Positions 36,981 through 47,654 are shown, numbered from the stretch's first letter. The stretch: 62,036 nucleotides of DNA from Candidatus Endomicrobiellum mastotermitis (GCA_031272445.1 JAISTT010000002.1:1-62036); one strand, 5' to 3'. Program-made: numbers and translations. The notes: generated by a model not told the origin, from the sequence alone.

Positions 36981-38117
36981 TTACAAACCATTTAGCAATA
37001 CTTCTTCAGCAGCTGCTACTGCTTTACCCTTCTCAATTTTCATACCAAGTTCAACTAATACCATTTCAAGGCATGCAAACCCAATAAGTAAATCCGCCTT
37101 GCCTATATAACCCATATGTGCAAATCTTATAATTTTACCTTTTAAGTCACCTTGTCCACCGGCAACAGAAACCCCATACTTTTCTCCCAGCACTTTAACT
37201 ATCTTAGCACCAATCTCAATTGGAACTAAAGCACTTGTAACAACTTCACAAGGAACTTCTCCAAAAAGCTTTAAACCAAGAGCCATCATTCCAGCTCTCG
37301 CAGCTTTAGCAAGGAGTTTACAATCAATCCAAATATTTTCCAAACCTCTTCTATTAATAAATTTTATAGATTCTTCAAGAGCAACGATTAAAGTTACAGG
37401 AGGAGTAAATGGAGTTTCATTCGTAACATAAGATTTTTTATATTTTTTAATATCAAAATAAAACTTTGGAAGTTTTGAAGTTTCAACAAGTTTCCATGCT
37501 TTATCACTTAAAGTTATAAAAGCAAGACCAGGTGCAAGCATAAAGCCTTTTTGTGAACCAGAAACTGCTACATCAACTTTCCACTCGTCAGTTTCAAATT
37601 GTTGACCTACAAGCCCAGAAATCGCGTCAACTACTAAAACAGCATCTGTCTTTGAAACTATTTTACCGATAGTCATAATATCATTTGCAACACCTGTTGA
37701 TGTTTCAGTAAATGTAGTATAGACAGCCTTAACATTTGGATTGTTTTTAAGAGCTTTTTCTATTTCATGAGGTTTTACCACTTTCCCCCACTCAACACAA
37801 ACAGAAATAATTTTTAACCCACATCCTTGAGCTATTTTCATCCATCTATCGCCGAAATTACCGCAACTTGCAACTATAATCTCATCTCCAGGACTTAAAA
37901 GATTTACAACAGCCATCTCCATTGCACCTGTTCCAGAAGAAGCTAAAATATATACCTCATTCCTAGTCCGAAATACACCTTTTAAGGCTTCCGCAACATT
38001 TTTATAAATTGCTGCAAATTCACTTGTCCTATGATGAATTATAGGCAATGCTTCTTTAATAGCAACTTCTGGTGGAATTGGAGTGGGACCTGGGGTTAAA
38101 AGATAGTATTTTGTCAC
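36981..38117 (-). CDS. Class V aminotransferase (serine--glyoxylate/phosphoserine type)
   Basis: This PLP enzyme of the alanine-glyoxylate/aspartate aminotransferase family has 378 residues: LTPGPTPIPPEV at the start, the phosphate loop ASSGTGAMEMAV, VVDAISGLVG, and the PLP lysine in SGSQKGFMLAPG near residue 190. It lies just upstream of serA. In organisms without a classical serC this family can act as phosphoserine aminotransferase, so making phosphoserine from phosphohydroxypyruvate is the likely role here. Serine-glyoxylate transamination is the alternative. The reaction is inferred from context. Confidence 0.85.
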   Translation of the reverse strand: MTKYYLLTPGPTPIPPEVAIKEALPIIHHRTSEFAAIYKNVAEALKGVFRTRNEVYILASSGTGAMEMAVVNLLSPGDEIIVASCGNFGDRWMKIAQGCGLKIISVCVEWGKVVKPHEIEKALKNNPNVKAVYTTFTETSTGVANDIMTIGKIVSKTDAVLVVDAISGLVGQQFETDEWKVDVAVSGSQKGFMLAPGLAFITLSDKAWKLVETSKLPKFYFDIKKYKKSYVTNETPFTPPVTLIVALEESIKFINRRGLENIWIDCKLLAKAARAGMMALGLKLFGEVPCEVVTSALVPIEIGAKIVKVLGEKYGVSVAGGQGDLKGKIIRFAHMGYIGKADLLIGFACLEMVLVELGMKIEKGKAVAAAEEVLLNGL

Positions 38118-38575
38118 TTTTTACTTCCTCCATTTTGTTTATTTTTGTTTACAATGAGTTAAATTCGTCCAACTTCATATTTATATTACAAATAGATGCT
38201 AAAAATAATTAATCAGGATTACTTGAAGAAATATTTTACAAATTTCATAAATATCGTAAGCTGAAAAAATATCCCGATGAACTGAAGTAAGGAACGTCAG
38301 ACACTATAACTAAAAACATATGTGTAAAACAAATTTGAAAAAATGTAACATCATACTCACAATTACAATACTGCCTACAGCTAAATAAATTACTCAATAC
38401 GAAATGAGTAACACAATACCTAAGACTGACTTATAAATAAACTTAACAAAACAATTTATCAGATCCATTTAGTAAACGTAAAATATAACAAACCTAACAC
38501 TACGATCATAATCAATATATTTATTTATAACTACAGTCTCTTACAAATAACAAATAAACTAAATGTTTATTTTTG
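38118..38575. other. Intergenic region between lon and the aminotransferase gene
   Basis: No gene was recognised in these 458 bases. A TTACTCA/TGAGTAA inverted repeat with an eight-base spacer lies at 38390-38411. The hairpin AAATAAAC/GTTTATTT at 38552-38572, just after the lon stop on the minus strand, may terminate lon. Confidence 0.45.
38552..38572 (-). terminator. Weak hairpin after lon
   Basis: An eight-pair A/T-rich stem with a five-base loop starts four bases beyond the lon stop. The sequence after it on the minus strand is T-rich but broken (TGTTATTTG). It is a plausible weak terminator only. Confidence 0.4.
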
Positions 38576-40930
38576 TTACTCAATAACTAAAGAAATCACT
38601 TCATCCATATGAGAAACAGGTATCATCTTAAGCTTTTTTACTACATCATCAGGTATATCAACTAAATCCTTTTTATTACTTTCAGGGAATATTACAGTGG
38701 TAATCCCTTCGTTATGGGCAGCAAGAACCTTTTCTTTAAGTCCACCAATACCAAGAACTCTACCTCTTAACGTAATTTCCCCCGTCATTGCAATTTTCTT
38801 TTTTACAGATTTATCCATACATACTGAAGCTAAAGCAGTCGCCAAAGCAATACCAGCACTTGGTCCATCTTTTGGCACTGCCCCCTCAGGCACATGCACA
38901 TGAAAATCAGTTTTTGAAAATATACTTTCATCTATCGATAATTTCCGAGAAGCAGAACGAACATAAGTCAAAGCAGCTTGTGCAGATTCTTTCATAACAT
39001 CACCGAGCTTCCCTGTAAGAACCAAAGAACCCTTACCCTTCATCTTATTTACTTCTATTGTAAGCACCTCTCCACCAACGTCAGTCCATGCAAGACCGGT
39101 CACCACTCCAATACCATTTTCAGCTATCTTTTCTCTCTCATAGTGGGCTATGCCCAAATAAGTATTTAAATTTCTTGTAGTAATCTCTATTAATTTTAAT
39201 TCTTTATCGAATTCTAATTCCTTTATTACTTTCCTACAAATATTTGCTATTTCTCTTGTAAGATTACGAACTCCAGCTTCATGAGTATAATTTTTAATTA
39301 TAGCACTAACCACACCATTACCAAGAACAAGTTCTTCTGGTTTCAATCCATGTTCTTTTAACTGTTTAGGAACTATAAAATCTTCTGCTATGTGATATTT
39401 TTCACTGTCAGTGTAACTAGAAAACCTTATAATCTCTAGTCTATCGAGTAGAGTATTTGGAATATTATTTAATGTATTTGCTGTGGTTATAAACATAACA
39501 TTTGATAAATCAAAATCTACATCGAGATAATGATCACTGAAAGCATAATTTTGTTCAGGATCTAAAACTTCAAGCAATGCTGATGATGGAGTACCTCGCC
39601 AATCAGAACCCATTTTATCTATTTCATCAAGGATAAAAACTGGATTGTTAGACCCTGCTTTTTTCATTGACTGGATAATTTTCCCCGGCATTGAACCTAT
39701 ATAAGTACGTCTATGTCCCCTTATTTCAGCTTCATCTCTAACCCCTCCCAAAGAAATCCTCACAAAATTCCTTCCAAGACTCCTAGCAACAGATTTCGCA
39801 ATAGAAGTTTTGCCCACACCTGGAGGACCAATAAAACACAGAATAGGTCCTTTTATTTTTTGCACTCTAGATAAAACCGCAAGATACTCTAAAATTCTTT
39901 CTTTAATTTTTTCGAGTCCATAGTGATCTTGATCTAAAATTTCTTTAGCTCTTCTTAAATCCAAATTATCAGGAGTTGACTTCTCCCAAGGTAAATCTAA
40001 AATCCAATCAAGATATGTTCTTATAACTGCAGCTTCTGGAGACATTGGCATCATTTTTTCAAGTCTTGCTATCTCTTTACTAGCAGCATCTCTTGCAACT
40101 TGCGGCATCTTGATTTTTTTTAATTTGTCCTTCAAATCGTCAATATCTTTTTGTGCATCATCTTTTTGTTTAAGTTCTTTCTGAATAGCTTTCATTTGTT
40201 CAGTAAGATAGTACTCTTTTTGTGTTTTTTCTATTTGACTTCTTACCCTACTTTGAATTCGTCTTTCAATATTTAATATCTCTATTTCTGAATCCAATAT
40301 TCGGATTATTTTCTCTAAACGCTCAATTGGATTTATCAATTCAAGAATTGCTTGCTTATCATTATTCTTTATAACAAGATGCGATGCTATCGCATCTGAA
40401 AGCTTCGAAGGTTCAGTAATATTGCTTACAGAAACAAAAATTTCCACTGACATTCTTGGATTTAACTTTATATACTGTTCAAAAAGAATAACAGACTGTC
40501 TCATAATTGCTTCGGCTTCAGGAGTTTTTTCAACTTTTTCATCAAAAATTTTAAATCCTACCTCAACATAACCCTTATCGCTTAGCTTAAAATCTGTCCA
40601 TTGAGCTCTAAACAGTCCCTCAACGAGAGCTTTTATACCATCTGCCATTTTTAATATTTGAAGTACCTCACAAACAGTCCCTATGTTATAAATATCACTA
40701 GGTGTAGGATCTTCAACTTGAATATTTTTTTGCGTAACAATAAAAACAAGTCTATTTGTTACCATAGCCTCTTCCAAAGCTTTGATAGACTTTTCTCTAC
40801 CTATACTAATAGGTAATACCATTGTAGGATATAAAACCATTTCCCTCACTGGAAGAAGAGGGAGCACTTCAGGAATTTTCGATACTTCATTTTTATCATT
40901 AGTAAACTTATCCAATCTATTATTATTCAT
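38576..40930 (-). CDS. lon: ATP-dependent protease Lon
   Basis: Lon degrades damaged and regulatory proteins in the cytosol. The 784-residue protein has the N-terminal substrate domain (LPLLPVREMVLYPTM), a coiled linker, and the AAA+ module with GPPGVGKTS, FILDEIDKMG and the RGHRRTYIGSMPG pore region. The C-terminal protease has the Ser in KDGPSAGIALATAL and the Lys in GGLKEKVLAAH. Its ATG overlaps the former stop of clpX (ATGA), a clear mark of the old tig-clpP-clpX-lon operon. With clpX broken, Lon is the one complete soluble ATP-dependent protease visible here. Confidence 0.97.
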   Translation of the reverse strand: MNNNRLDKFTNDKNEVSKIPEVLPLLPVREMVLYPTMVLPISIGREKSIKALEEAMVTNRLVFIVTQKNIQVEDPTPSDIYNIGTVCEVLQILKMADGIKALVEGLFRAQWTDFKLSDKGYVEVGFKIFDEKVEKTPEAEAIMRQSVILFEQYIKLNPRMSVEIFVSVSNITEPSKLSDAIASHLVIKNNDKQAILELINPIERLEKIIRILDSEIEILNIERRIQSRVRSQIEKTQKEYYLTEQMKAIQKELKQKDDAQKDIDDLKDKLKKIKMPQVARDAASKEIARLEKMMPMSPEAAVIRTYLDWILDLPWEKSTPDNLDLRRAKEILDQDHYGLEKIKERILEYLAVLSRVQKIKGPILCFIGPPGVGKTSIAKSVARSLGRNFVRISLGGVRDEAEIRGHRRTYIGSMPGKIIQSMKKAGSNNPVFILDEIDKMGSDWRGTPSSALLEVLDPEQNYAFSDHYLDVDFDLSNVMFITTANTLNNIPNTLLDRLEIIRFSSYTDSEKYHIAEDFIVPKQLKEHGLKPEELVLGNGVVSAIIKNYTHEAGVRNLTREIANICRKVIKELEFDKELKLIEITTRNLNTYLGIAHYEREKIAENGIGVVTGLAWTDVGGEVLTIEVNKMKGKGSLVLTGKLGDVMKESAQAALTYVRSASRKLSIDESIFSKTDFHVHVPEGAVPKDGPSAGIALATALASVCMDKSVKKKIAMTGEITLRGRVLGIGGLKEKVLAAHNEGITTVIFPESNKKDLVDIPDDVVKKLKMIPVSHMDEVISLVIE

Positions 40931-42162
40931 GTAGGCTCCCTTGTGCTTTTATACACAAACTTAGGATTCTCCTTTTTCATTACAGTTTCAGCTGTGACCA
41001 TGCTTTTTACAATTGAAATATCATCCGGAATACTAAACACCGCATTAAGTAATAAATTATCTATAATTACTCTTAAGCCTCTTGCAGCAGATCCCCTTTT
41101 AACACCTCATATGTCATTTTTTTCACTACTTCTCCTTCAAACTCAAGTTCAACATTTTCAAACTTAAAATTTTTTGATATTGTTTTATTAAAGCATTTTT
41201 AGATCTTATTAAGATTATACATTAAGTCTTACATTGATAAAAGTCCAATGTCGCAATTATAGGGAGTCCCGCTTACAAATTCTAGTATAAACCAAAACTT
41301 CACTAAATCTTCACTGTCAAACTTTAGAAGGCACATAATCTCACTCGCTATCCTTAAATCTATCTTTATTATCAATATCTTTTTTTCTTTATAAACGTTT
41401 CTCTATTAGACCTTAGAGTCCATTAAAAATACCTCCACAAATAAAAAGAATATTTGTAAGTATCTATGATTAATATATTTTTGTTGTGGATGTTTCCTAC
41501 CACCATGCGGAGAAACGCTTGCAATAGTTCTTTCAAGAATTTTCAAAAGAGCTTGTTGAACACTTTTACCGAAAACGCTTCTCATTTTAGACATACTATC
41601 AGACTTGTTTGAAATTCTATCCACTTCATCAATATAAATATATACCTTTCTCAACTCTTCTTATATCAAAATTTGCATTTCGCATAAATCTTAAGATATG
41701 TTTTCAACATCTTCTCCAACATACCCAATTTCAGTTAACGTAGTTGCATCAGAAATAGCAAATGGGAACATCAAGTATTCTCGCTAAAGTTTGTGCTAAA
41801 AGAGTTTTGCCCGTTCCAGTAGGACCTACGAGTAAAATATTAGACTTTTGAAACCCTACCCCCTACCTCATCTTCTTTTGATACAAAAAATGAAGTTTCC
41901 ACCAGTTTATAGTGATCACAGCCACAGATAAAACTTTTTTCGCATATTCTTGTTTACGGCATAATTATCAAGATTTTTTTATTTCACTGGCTTTGGTAAT
42001 TTAAAAACAGCTTCTCTTAATTTTTTTTATTCAAAATATCAAAAATCTCCAATAAACTTCTTACACATCTTTCACAAATATAAACATTATTTACTCTAAT
42101 AATTTATTAGGATACTTCTTATTACAAAAAATATAAAATTTTTTGTCAAAATCATTTTCCAT
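40927..42162 (-). pseudogene. clpX: clpX pseudogene (ClpP unfoldase), many frameshifts and stops
   Basis: The 1.24 kb between clpP and lon has the length of a normal clpX but no long frame. Pieces in order on minus are: a possible start MENDFDKKFYIFCNKKYP; the zinc-finger remnant VYICERCVRSLLEIFD; Walker A in [19 protein letters not shown] (about 41.8 kb); and after a shift [20 protein letters not shown]. Then come [19 protein letters not shown] and [16 protein letters not shown] (41406-41654). The C-terminal pieces are NALIKQYQKI, FENVELEFEGEVVKKM and GSAARGLRVIIDNLLLNAV, with a stop overlapping the lon start. Each piece matches ClpX closely, so the inactivation is recent. Several independent frameshifts exclude a single sequencing error. 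Confidence 0.93.
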
Positions 42163-42286
42163 TATAATCTTTCTAATATTGATATTTCTAACTATAAATA
42201 CATCTACTTATCATTATTTATCATCACTACCAAAATATATCAATTACATAGTATATAAATCTCAAGCTTCTTTTATTAAAAACTAT

Positions 42287-42895
42287 CTATTTTAGACTTA
42301 CCACAACTTCATCTATCAACCCATATTTTTTCGCTTCATATGCGGACATATAATAATTTCTATCAGTATCTTCTAATACCTGTTTCACGGTCTTACCAGT
42401 ATGTTTTGCTATTATCTCGGAAAGTTTCTGTTTAGTATAAATAAGTTCTTTTGTTTCTATATCAACATCAGAAACTGTACCAGATAAACCATAAATCAAT
42501 GGTTGATGTATCATTATACGAGAATGCGTCAAAGCAAACCTCTTACCTTTAGCTCCTGCAGCAAGCAAAACAGCTCCAAAAGACATTGCCATTCCCATGC
42601 AAATCGTACTTATTGGACTCTTTATAAATTGCATAGTATCATAAACAGCTAGTCCTGCTGTAACCATACCTCCAGAGGAATTTATGTACAAACTTATATT
42701 TTTATCTGATTCCTCAGAATCTAAGTATAAAAGTTGTGCTATTAGAGTATTTGCAGACTCAGTAGTAACATATCCATCTTCTCCATCACCAACAAAAATA
42801 ATTCTCTCTTTGAGAAGTTTTGAATACAAATCATACGTTACAGCAAAGCCTTGATTCCATCTTTCTATTACTGTGGGTATTAACGATGCCATCAT
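42287..42895 (-). CDS. clpP: ATP-dependent Clp protease proteolytic subunit ClpP
   Basis: ClpP forms the tetradecameric serine-protease chamber that works with ClpX or ClpA. The 202-residue protein keeps the triad: Ser in CMGMAMSFGAVLLAAGAKG, His in HSRIMIHQP, and Asp in EDTDRNYYMSAYEA. It keeps the YINSSGG oxyanion region too. The signature around the serine (GMAMSF) differs from the usual GQAASM. The gene is fully open although its partner clpX directly downstream is destroyed. It must now pair with another unfoldase such as ClpA/ClpC, act alone on small peptides, or be on the way out. Confidence 0.94.
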   Translation of the reverse strand: MMASLIPTVIERWNQGFAVTYDLYSKLLKERIIFVGDGEDGYVTTESANTLIAQLLYLDSEESDKNISLYINSSGGMVTAGLAVYDTMQFIKSPISTICMGMAMSFGAVLLAAGAKGKRFALTHSRIMIHQPLIYGLSGTVSDVDIETKELIYTKQKLSEIIAKHTGKTVKQVLEDTDRNYYMSAYEAKKYGLIDEVVVSLK

Positions 42896-42945
42896 TTTCT
42901 CCCTAATAATTTAACAATCATACTACATTAAATTTTAACCTATTT

Positions 42946-44268
42946 TTAAAGTGACGACATATGCTTTTCTACTATATCAATTTTTGCGTTACTGATTAAA
43001 AAATCAAATAGTTTTTTTTCTTTCAACAAAAGTAATATATTATCTTTTTTCTCTAAAAAGTATTTATCAGTAGCATCTTCTCTATCAGGATTCAAGGCCT
43101 TTATTTTATTCTTTTCTACTTCAAAATCAGAATCTGTAACAATAAGATTCTCATTTTTACATATTACATCCAAAATATAAAAAAGCCTCACATTTTTCTC
43201 TGCTTCTTCTTTAAGCTTTTTATTTTCAGATTCAATCTGTTCCTCAACATATTCTTTAGGAGTACCCTGATTTTCTAAGTATCCCTTCATTTTTTCAATT
43301 AAGAATTTTTCGTGACTTGCAACTAGAGACGGTGGAACTTCAAATTTATTATTATCAAGTAAATATTTAACAATTTGTTTTTTCATATCCATATTCTGAA
43401 GAACTTTTTCTTCAGACTCCATAGACTTCTTTACTTTCATTCTCAAGTCCTTAACATCTTCAGCCCCTAAATCTTTCGCAAAATCATCATTAAGATCTGG
43501 AAGTTCTTTTTCTTTTATTTCAATTATTTTTACTTTAAAAGTTATAGCTTTACCCGCCAAAGCTTTATTAGGATAATCCATTTGATATTCAATTTTTACA
43601 CTTCTTTCATCTCCAATTTTTGAGTTTTTTAAAGCCTTCCTAAATTCTTCATGCGTACTCTCAGAACTTAAATCAAGCACATAGCTTTTAGCTGTAATCT
43701 CAGGGAGAATTCTGCCATCAGAATCAAAAGCATTATAATCAACAAAAACAAAACTATTTTCGCCAACCTCACACAATTTAGACGGAATAAGTTTTGCATT
43801 TCTTTCCCTTAAAGCACCAATACTTCTATTTAAACTTTCATCAGTAATTTCAAAAATTTTCTTTTTTATCGGAATATTTCTATAGTCTTTTATATCAATT
43901 TTTGGATGACATTCTACAGCAAAACGATATTTCAAATTCTTTCCAAAACTATAATCAAATTCATCAATTATTGGAAATCCAACTATATCAAATTTTTCTT
44001 TTTCAAGAACACTTAAAAGAGTTTTATTGATAACGCTCTTTATAGCTTTACTCCTACTCTCCTCACTAAAATTTTTCTCAACGATACTTCTAGGAACTTT
44101 TCCCTGTCTAAACCCATCAATTTTTGCTTCTTTCTGTATCCGAGAAAAAATAGAATTAACCTCATCTATTACAACTTTCTCAGAAACTTCAACCTCTATA
44201 TTTATAGAGCATATCCCTTTATTGATAATTTTATGTTTAAAATCAATTTGTTTGTTTAGAAAAGTCAT
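42946..44268 (-). CDS. tig: Trigger factor
   Basis: This ribosome-bound chaperone has peptidyl-prolyl isomerase activity. The 440-residue protein starts with the ribosome-binding domain, with the signature GFRQGKVPRSIVEKNF at about residues 53-68. The FKBP-like domain (GENSFVFVDYNAFD to GKAITFKVKIIEI) follows, then the long helical C-terminal arms. It is first in the tig-clpP-clpX-lon order seen in many bacteria, 50 bases before clpP. It appears complete. Confidence 0.94.
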   Translation of the reverse strand: MTFLNKQIDFKHKIINKGICSINIEVEVSEKVVIDEVNSIFSRIQKEAKIDGFRQGKVPRSIVEKNFSEESRSKAIKSVINKTLLSVLEKEKFDIVGFPIIDEFDYSFGKNLKYRFAVECHPKIDIKDYRNIPIKKKIFEITDESLNRSIGALRERNAKLIPSKLCEVGENSFVFVDYNAFDSDGRILPEITAKSYVLDLSSESTHEEFRKALKNSKIGDERSVKIEYQMDYPNKALAGKAITFKVKIIEIKEKELPDLNDDFAKDLGAEDVKDLRMKVKKSMESEEKVLQNMDMKKQIVKYLLDNNKFEVPPSLVASHEKFLIEKMKGYLENQGTPKEYVEEQIESENKKLKEEAEKNVRLFYILDVICKNENLIVTDSDFEVEKNKIKALNPDREDATDKYFLEKKDNILLLLKEKKLFDFLISNAKIDIVEKHMSSL

Positions 44269-44344
44269 ATCAAATTTTTCTTTTTAACTCCAAAATAATA
44301 TTAATATTATATTTATAACAAAAACAAAAAACTTTTAAGTATTG

Positions 44345-44426
44345 TGCGGACGGAGGGATTTGAACCCCCACACCATTCAGTATATGGTCCTAAGCCATAC
44401 GCGTCTGCCAGTTCCGCCACGTCCGC
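44345..44426 (-). tRNA. tRNA-Leu (anticodon TAG)
   Basis: On the minus strand the gene starts GCGGACGTGGCGGAACTGG and ends in the T-arm GGGGTTCAAATCCC and acceptor CGTCCGC with discriminator A. The anticodon loop CTTAGGA sits between TATGG and CCATA and gives TAG. A variable arm makes it the long type II form. The CCA end is not encoded. Confidence 0.95.
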
Positions 44427-44460
44427 ATCATGCAAAGCTCAAGCATAATTAATAAAAATA

Positions 44461-44533
44461 TGCGCCGCATAGGAATCGAACCTATAACCTAACGATTAAG
44501 AGTCGTTTGCTCTACCAATTGAGCTAGCAGCGC
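44461..44533 (-). tRNA. tRNA-Lys (anticodon CTT)
   Basis: The minus strand reads GCGCTGCTAGCTCAATTGG at the 5' end, has the anticodon loop CTCTTAA between AACGA and TCGTT, and ends GCGGCGC plus A. All arms pair, with one G-U in the acceptor. The anticodon CTT reads AAG. CCA is not encoded. Confidence 0.94.
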
Positions 44534-44685
44534 AATATTATTTTCTTTTTATCAAATAATTTTCCCTTCCAAAATAAAAATTCTAACAAACTACAATTTA
44601 AAAATCAATAATAACATTCGTCTCAGTTAAAAGAGTTAGAAAATCCTTTAAAATAGAACTTAAAATCACAGATTTAAGATAGCCT

Positions 44686-46800
44686 TTAGTAGAGAGACGC
44701 AAAGTCAATAAATTCAGTAAATATATCTTTTATGTAATTTATTAGAGAAACTCTATTTGATTTTATTGTTTCGTCTTCTGTCATTATCATAACTTTCTCA
44801 AAAAAATTATCGATTAATGGTTTTATTTTTAATACCTTATAAAAAACATCACTATACTCTTCTTTCAAAATATGACATTCAACTTCCATTTTTAATCTTT
44901 TAACAACATCAAAAACTGTTTTTTCAACATCTAAAACAAACAGATCCTCTCTTATTATTTTGGAAATATTAACATTTTGTTTTTTTGCTTGATCTACAAT
45001 ATTGGCTATTCTCTTAAATAACATTATAATAGACGAAAAACCATATCTTAGTTCAATATTTTGTAAAGCGTTAAGCTTTAATCGTAAAGTACCAAGATTT
45101 TTAAGTCTACAATTTAACTTTAATATATTCGTAACAGCTTTTACTTCACATGACTTATACCCTTCAATCTCAAAAATATTTTCTATCCTCTGATACAAAA
45201 AGTTTACAAGCCTTTTGTAAGCATTTTCTGACTTCAAGTCATTTATTACATTTTTAGGTAAAAACTCAAAAATTTTCCTTATGACATATTCTAAATCACA
45301 ATTTGGTAATTTTTCCATTATCATCCTCACAAAACCTATTCCTGCTCTTCTTAATCCATAAGGATCTGCTGAACCTGAAGGCTCAAGACCTATTGAAAAA
45401 TATGTTACCAATGTATCTATTTTATCTGATAAAGATACTAAAAGCGAGACATTATTTGATGGAAGTCTCCCCGAGGCAACCAATGGCCAGTAATGTTGCT
45501 CTATAGATAGAGCAACATCTGCACTCTCCCCTAATTTAGAAGCATAAATCCTACCGATTATACCTTGAAGTTCAGGATATTCAAAAACTATTTCACTTAC
45601 TAGATCAGCTTTTGAAAACATTACTGCTTTTTCAAGTGTATCTTCATTAACTTGCATATTTAGTTCTTTATTAAGAAGAGATGCTATATGCTTAATACGT
45701 TCAACTTTTTCATAAACCGTTCCAATTTCATTGTGTAAAACAACACCTTTTAGTTTTTCTATATTGCATTTAAGTCCCTTCTTCAAATCGTTATTATAAA
45801 AGAATTCAGCGTCAGCAAGTCTCGCTGTAAGAACTTTCTCATACCCTTCTTTTACAATTTCTTGATACTTTGAAACACCATTTCTAATACCTACAAAATA
45901 ATTCGATAAACTACTATTTTCATCACTTACTAAAAAACACTTTTGTTTTTTTTTCATACACACACTAAGTAGTTCTAAGGGTAAATTAAGATATCTTTTA
46001 TCAAAAGAACATAATATGGCCGTTGGATATTCAACTAAGTAATTTACTTCGTCAATAAGAGATTCATCAACTACTATATTACCAACATTCTTAGCAACGA
46101 ATTCCATTGATTTTTTTATTATTTCTCGTCTCTCTTTTTGTTCAACAATCACAGATTTGTTTTTCATTATTAAAAGATAATTCTCAGGCAAATCTATCTT
46201 TATTTTACTGTTACTATAAGTATGAAGTCCTACGGTCCAGTTAGATGAAATTACATCTGCAATTCTAAATTTAATTACTTTATTTCCATAAAGGGCAACT
46301 ATATTTCTTATAGGTCTTGCAAATTTAAACCTACTTTCTTCCCACAACATAGTTTTTGGAAAAGATATTCCCTTTATCAATTCTGAAAAAACCTTACATA
46401 AAAGTTTTTCAGTTTTTTCATTTTTAGTTTTTTTTAAAAAACAAAAATAATCACCTTTATTAGTACTTTTAAGAACAAGATGCTCTGGAATTACGCCATT
46501 TTTTGAAGCAAATCCCCTAACTGCTTGTGTATATTTGCCATGTTCATCCATACCAGCTTTCAAAGATGGTCCTAAAATATATTCGACCTTATCATCACTT
46601 TCTACCATAAGTCCCAAAACTATCAGAACAAGCCTCCTAGAAGTAGCATAAGTTTTAAGAGTTTCATATTTTAATCCTATAGTATTAAAAGCTTCTAAGA
46701 CAAATTTTTCAATTTGCCTTAAAGCAGGCTCAATATAAGAAAATGGAATTTCTTCTGTACCTATTTCCAGTAAAGCATCTTTTTTATTTTCTTTAATCAA
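44686..46800 (-). CDS. glyS: Glycine--tRNA ligase beta subunit
   Basis: This is the large subunit of the heterotetrameric bacterial glycyl-tRNA synthetase. The 704-residue protein starts ALLEIGTEEIPFSYIEPAL and has FPKTMLWEESRFKFARPIRNIVALY, LSDKIDTLVTYFSIGLEPSGSADPYGLRRAGIG, and a C-terminal anticodon-binding domain. It follows glyQ with a 2-base gap, so the subunits are made together. Length and motifs are normal. Confidence 0.96.
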   Translation of the reverse strand: MIKENKKDALLEIGTEEIPFSYIEPALRQIEKFVLEAFNTIGLKYETLKTYATSRRLVLIVLGLMVESDDKVEYILGPSLKAGMDEHGKYTQAVRGFASKNGVIPEHLVLKSTNKGDYFCFLKKTKNEKTEKLLCKVFSELIKGISFPKTMLWEESRFKFARPIRNIVALYGNKVIKFRIADVISSNWTVGLHTYSNSKIKIDLPENYLLIMKNKSVIVEQKERREIIKKSMEFVAKNVGNIVVDESLIDEVNYLVEYPTAILCSFDKRYLNLPLELLSVCMKKKQKCFLVSDENSSLSNYFVGIRNGVSKYQEIVKEGYEKVLTARLADAEFFYNNDLKKGLKCNIEKLKGVVLHNEIGTVYEKVERIKHIASLLNKELNMQVNEDTLEKAVMFSKADLVSEIVFEYPELQGIIGRIYASKLGESADVALSIEQHYWPLVASGRLPSNNVSLLVSLSDKIDTLVTYFSIGLEPSGSADPYGLRRAGIGFVRMIMEKLPNCDLEYVIRKIFEFLPKNVINDLKSENAYKRLVNFLYQRIENIFEIEGYKSCEVKAVTNILKLNCRLKNLGTLRLKLNALQNIELRYGFSSIIMLFKRIANIVDQAKKQNVNISKIIREDLFVLDVEKTVFDVVKRLKMEVECHILKEEYSDVFYKVLKIKPLIDNFFEKVMIMTEDETIKSNRVSLINYIKDIFTEFIDFASLY

Positions 46801-46802
46801 CT

Positions 46803-47654
46803 TTACACCTCTTCTGCAATAGATCTTAAATATTCTTCAGCAACAACTTTAGCTATCGTACGTATTCTTAAAATATAATCAACTCTCTCAGAAACCGCAA
46901 TAGCACCTCTAGCTTCAAGCAAATTAAATAAATGAGAGCATTTCATAACCGCATCATAGGCAGGAAGCACAAGTTTTATTTCAGTAAGTCTTCTCGCTTC
47001 TTTTTCCCAATCATTAAAATGTTTCTTTAACAAATCAATGTCAGATATTTCAAAATTATAAATAGACCACTGTTTTTCCTCTTCAAGACATACATCTCCA
47101 TAAGTCACATCGTCACTCCACTGTAAATCGTAAACATTATTTTTCTTTTGAACATACATTGCAAGCCTTTCAGTACCATATGTAATTTCGACAGAAATTG
47201 GGTTTAAATTAATACCACCAATTTGTTGAAAATATGTAAACTGTGTTACTTCCATAGCATCGATCCAGACTTCCCATCCAAGCCCCCATGCACCAATAGT
47301 CGGAGATTCCCAATCATCTTCAATAAATCTGACATCGTGCTCTTTTGAGTCAATTCCTATAGTTTTCAAACTTCTTAGATAAATTTGTTGTATATCTTTA
47401 GGTACAGGCTTCATAATAACTTGAAATTGATAATAGTGCTGCAATCTATTAGGATTTTTGCCGTACCTGCCATCAGAAGGTCTTCTAGAAGTTTCTACAT
47501 AAGCTACATTCCATGGCTTTGGACCTAAAGAACGCAAAAACGTAGCAGGATTAAATGTTCCTGCCCCTTTTTCCAAATCATAGGGTTGCCATAAAAGACA
47601 TCCCTTTTTAGACCAAAAATTCTGTAAAGCCACAATAATTTCCTGAAAATTCAT
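46803..47654 (-). CDS. glyQ: Glycine--tRNA ligase alpha subunit
   Basis: This is the class II catalytic subunit that makes glycyl-adenylate. The 283-residue protein begins [19 protein letters not shown], with [21 protein letters not shown], and the motif 2-like region [14 protein letters not shown], then [13 protein letters not shown]. It is first in glyQ-glyS. The dCMP deaminase gene is divergent from it with 106 bases between. Confidence 0.96.
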   Translation of the reverse strand: MNFQEIIVALQNFWSKKGCLLWQPYDLEKGAGTFNPATFLRSLGPKPWNVAYVETSRRPSDGRYGKNPNRLQHYYQFQVIMKPVPKDIQQIYLRSLKTIGIDSKEHDVRFIEDDWESPTIGAWGLGWEVWIDAMEVTQFTYFQQIGGINLNPISVEITYGTERLAMYVQKKNNVYDLQWSDDVTYGDVCLEEEKQWSIYNFEISDIDLLKKHFNDWEKEARRLTEIKLVLPAYDAVMKCSHLFNLLEARGAIAVSERVDYILRIRTIAKVVAEEYLRSIAEEV

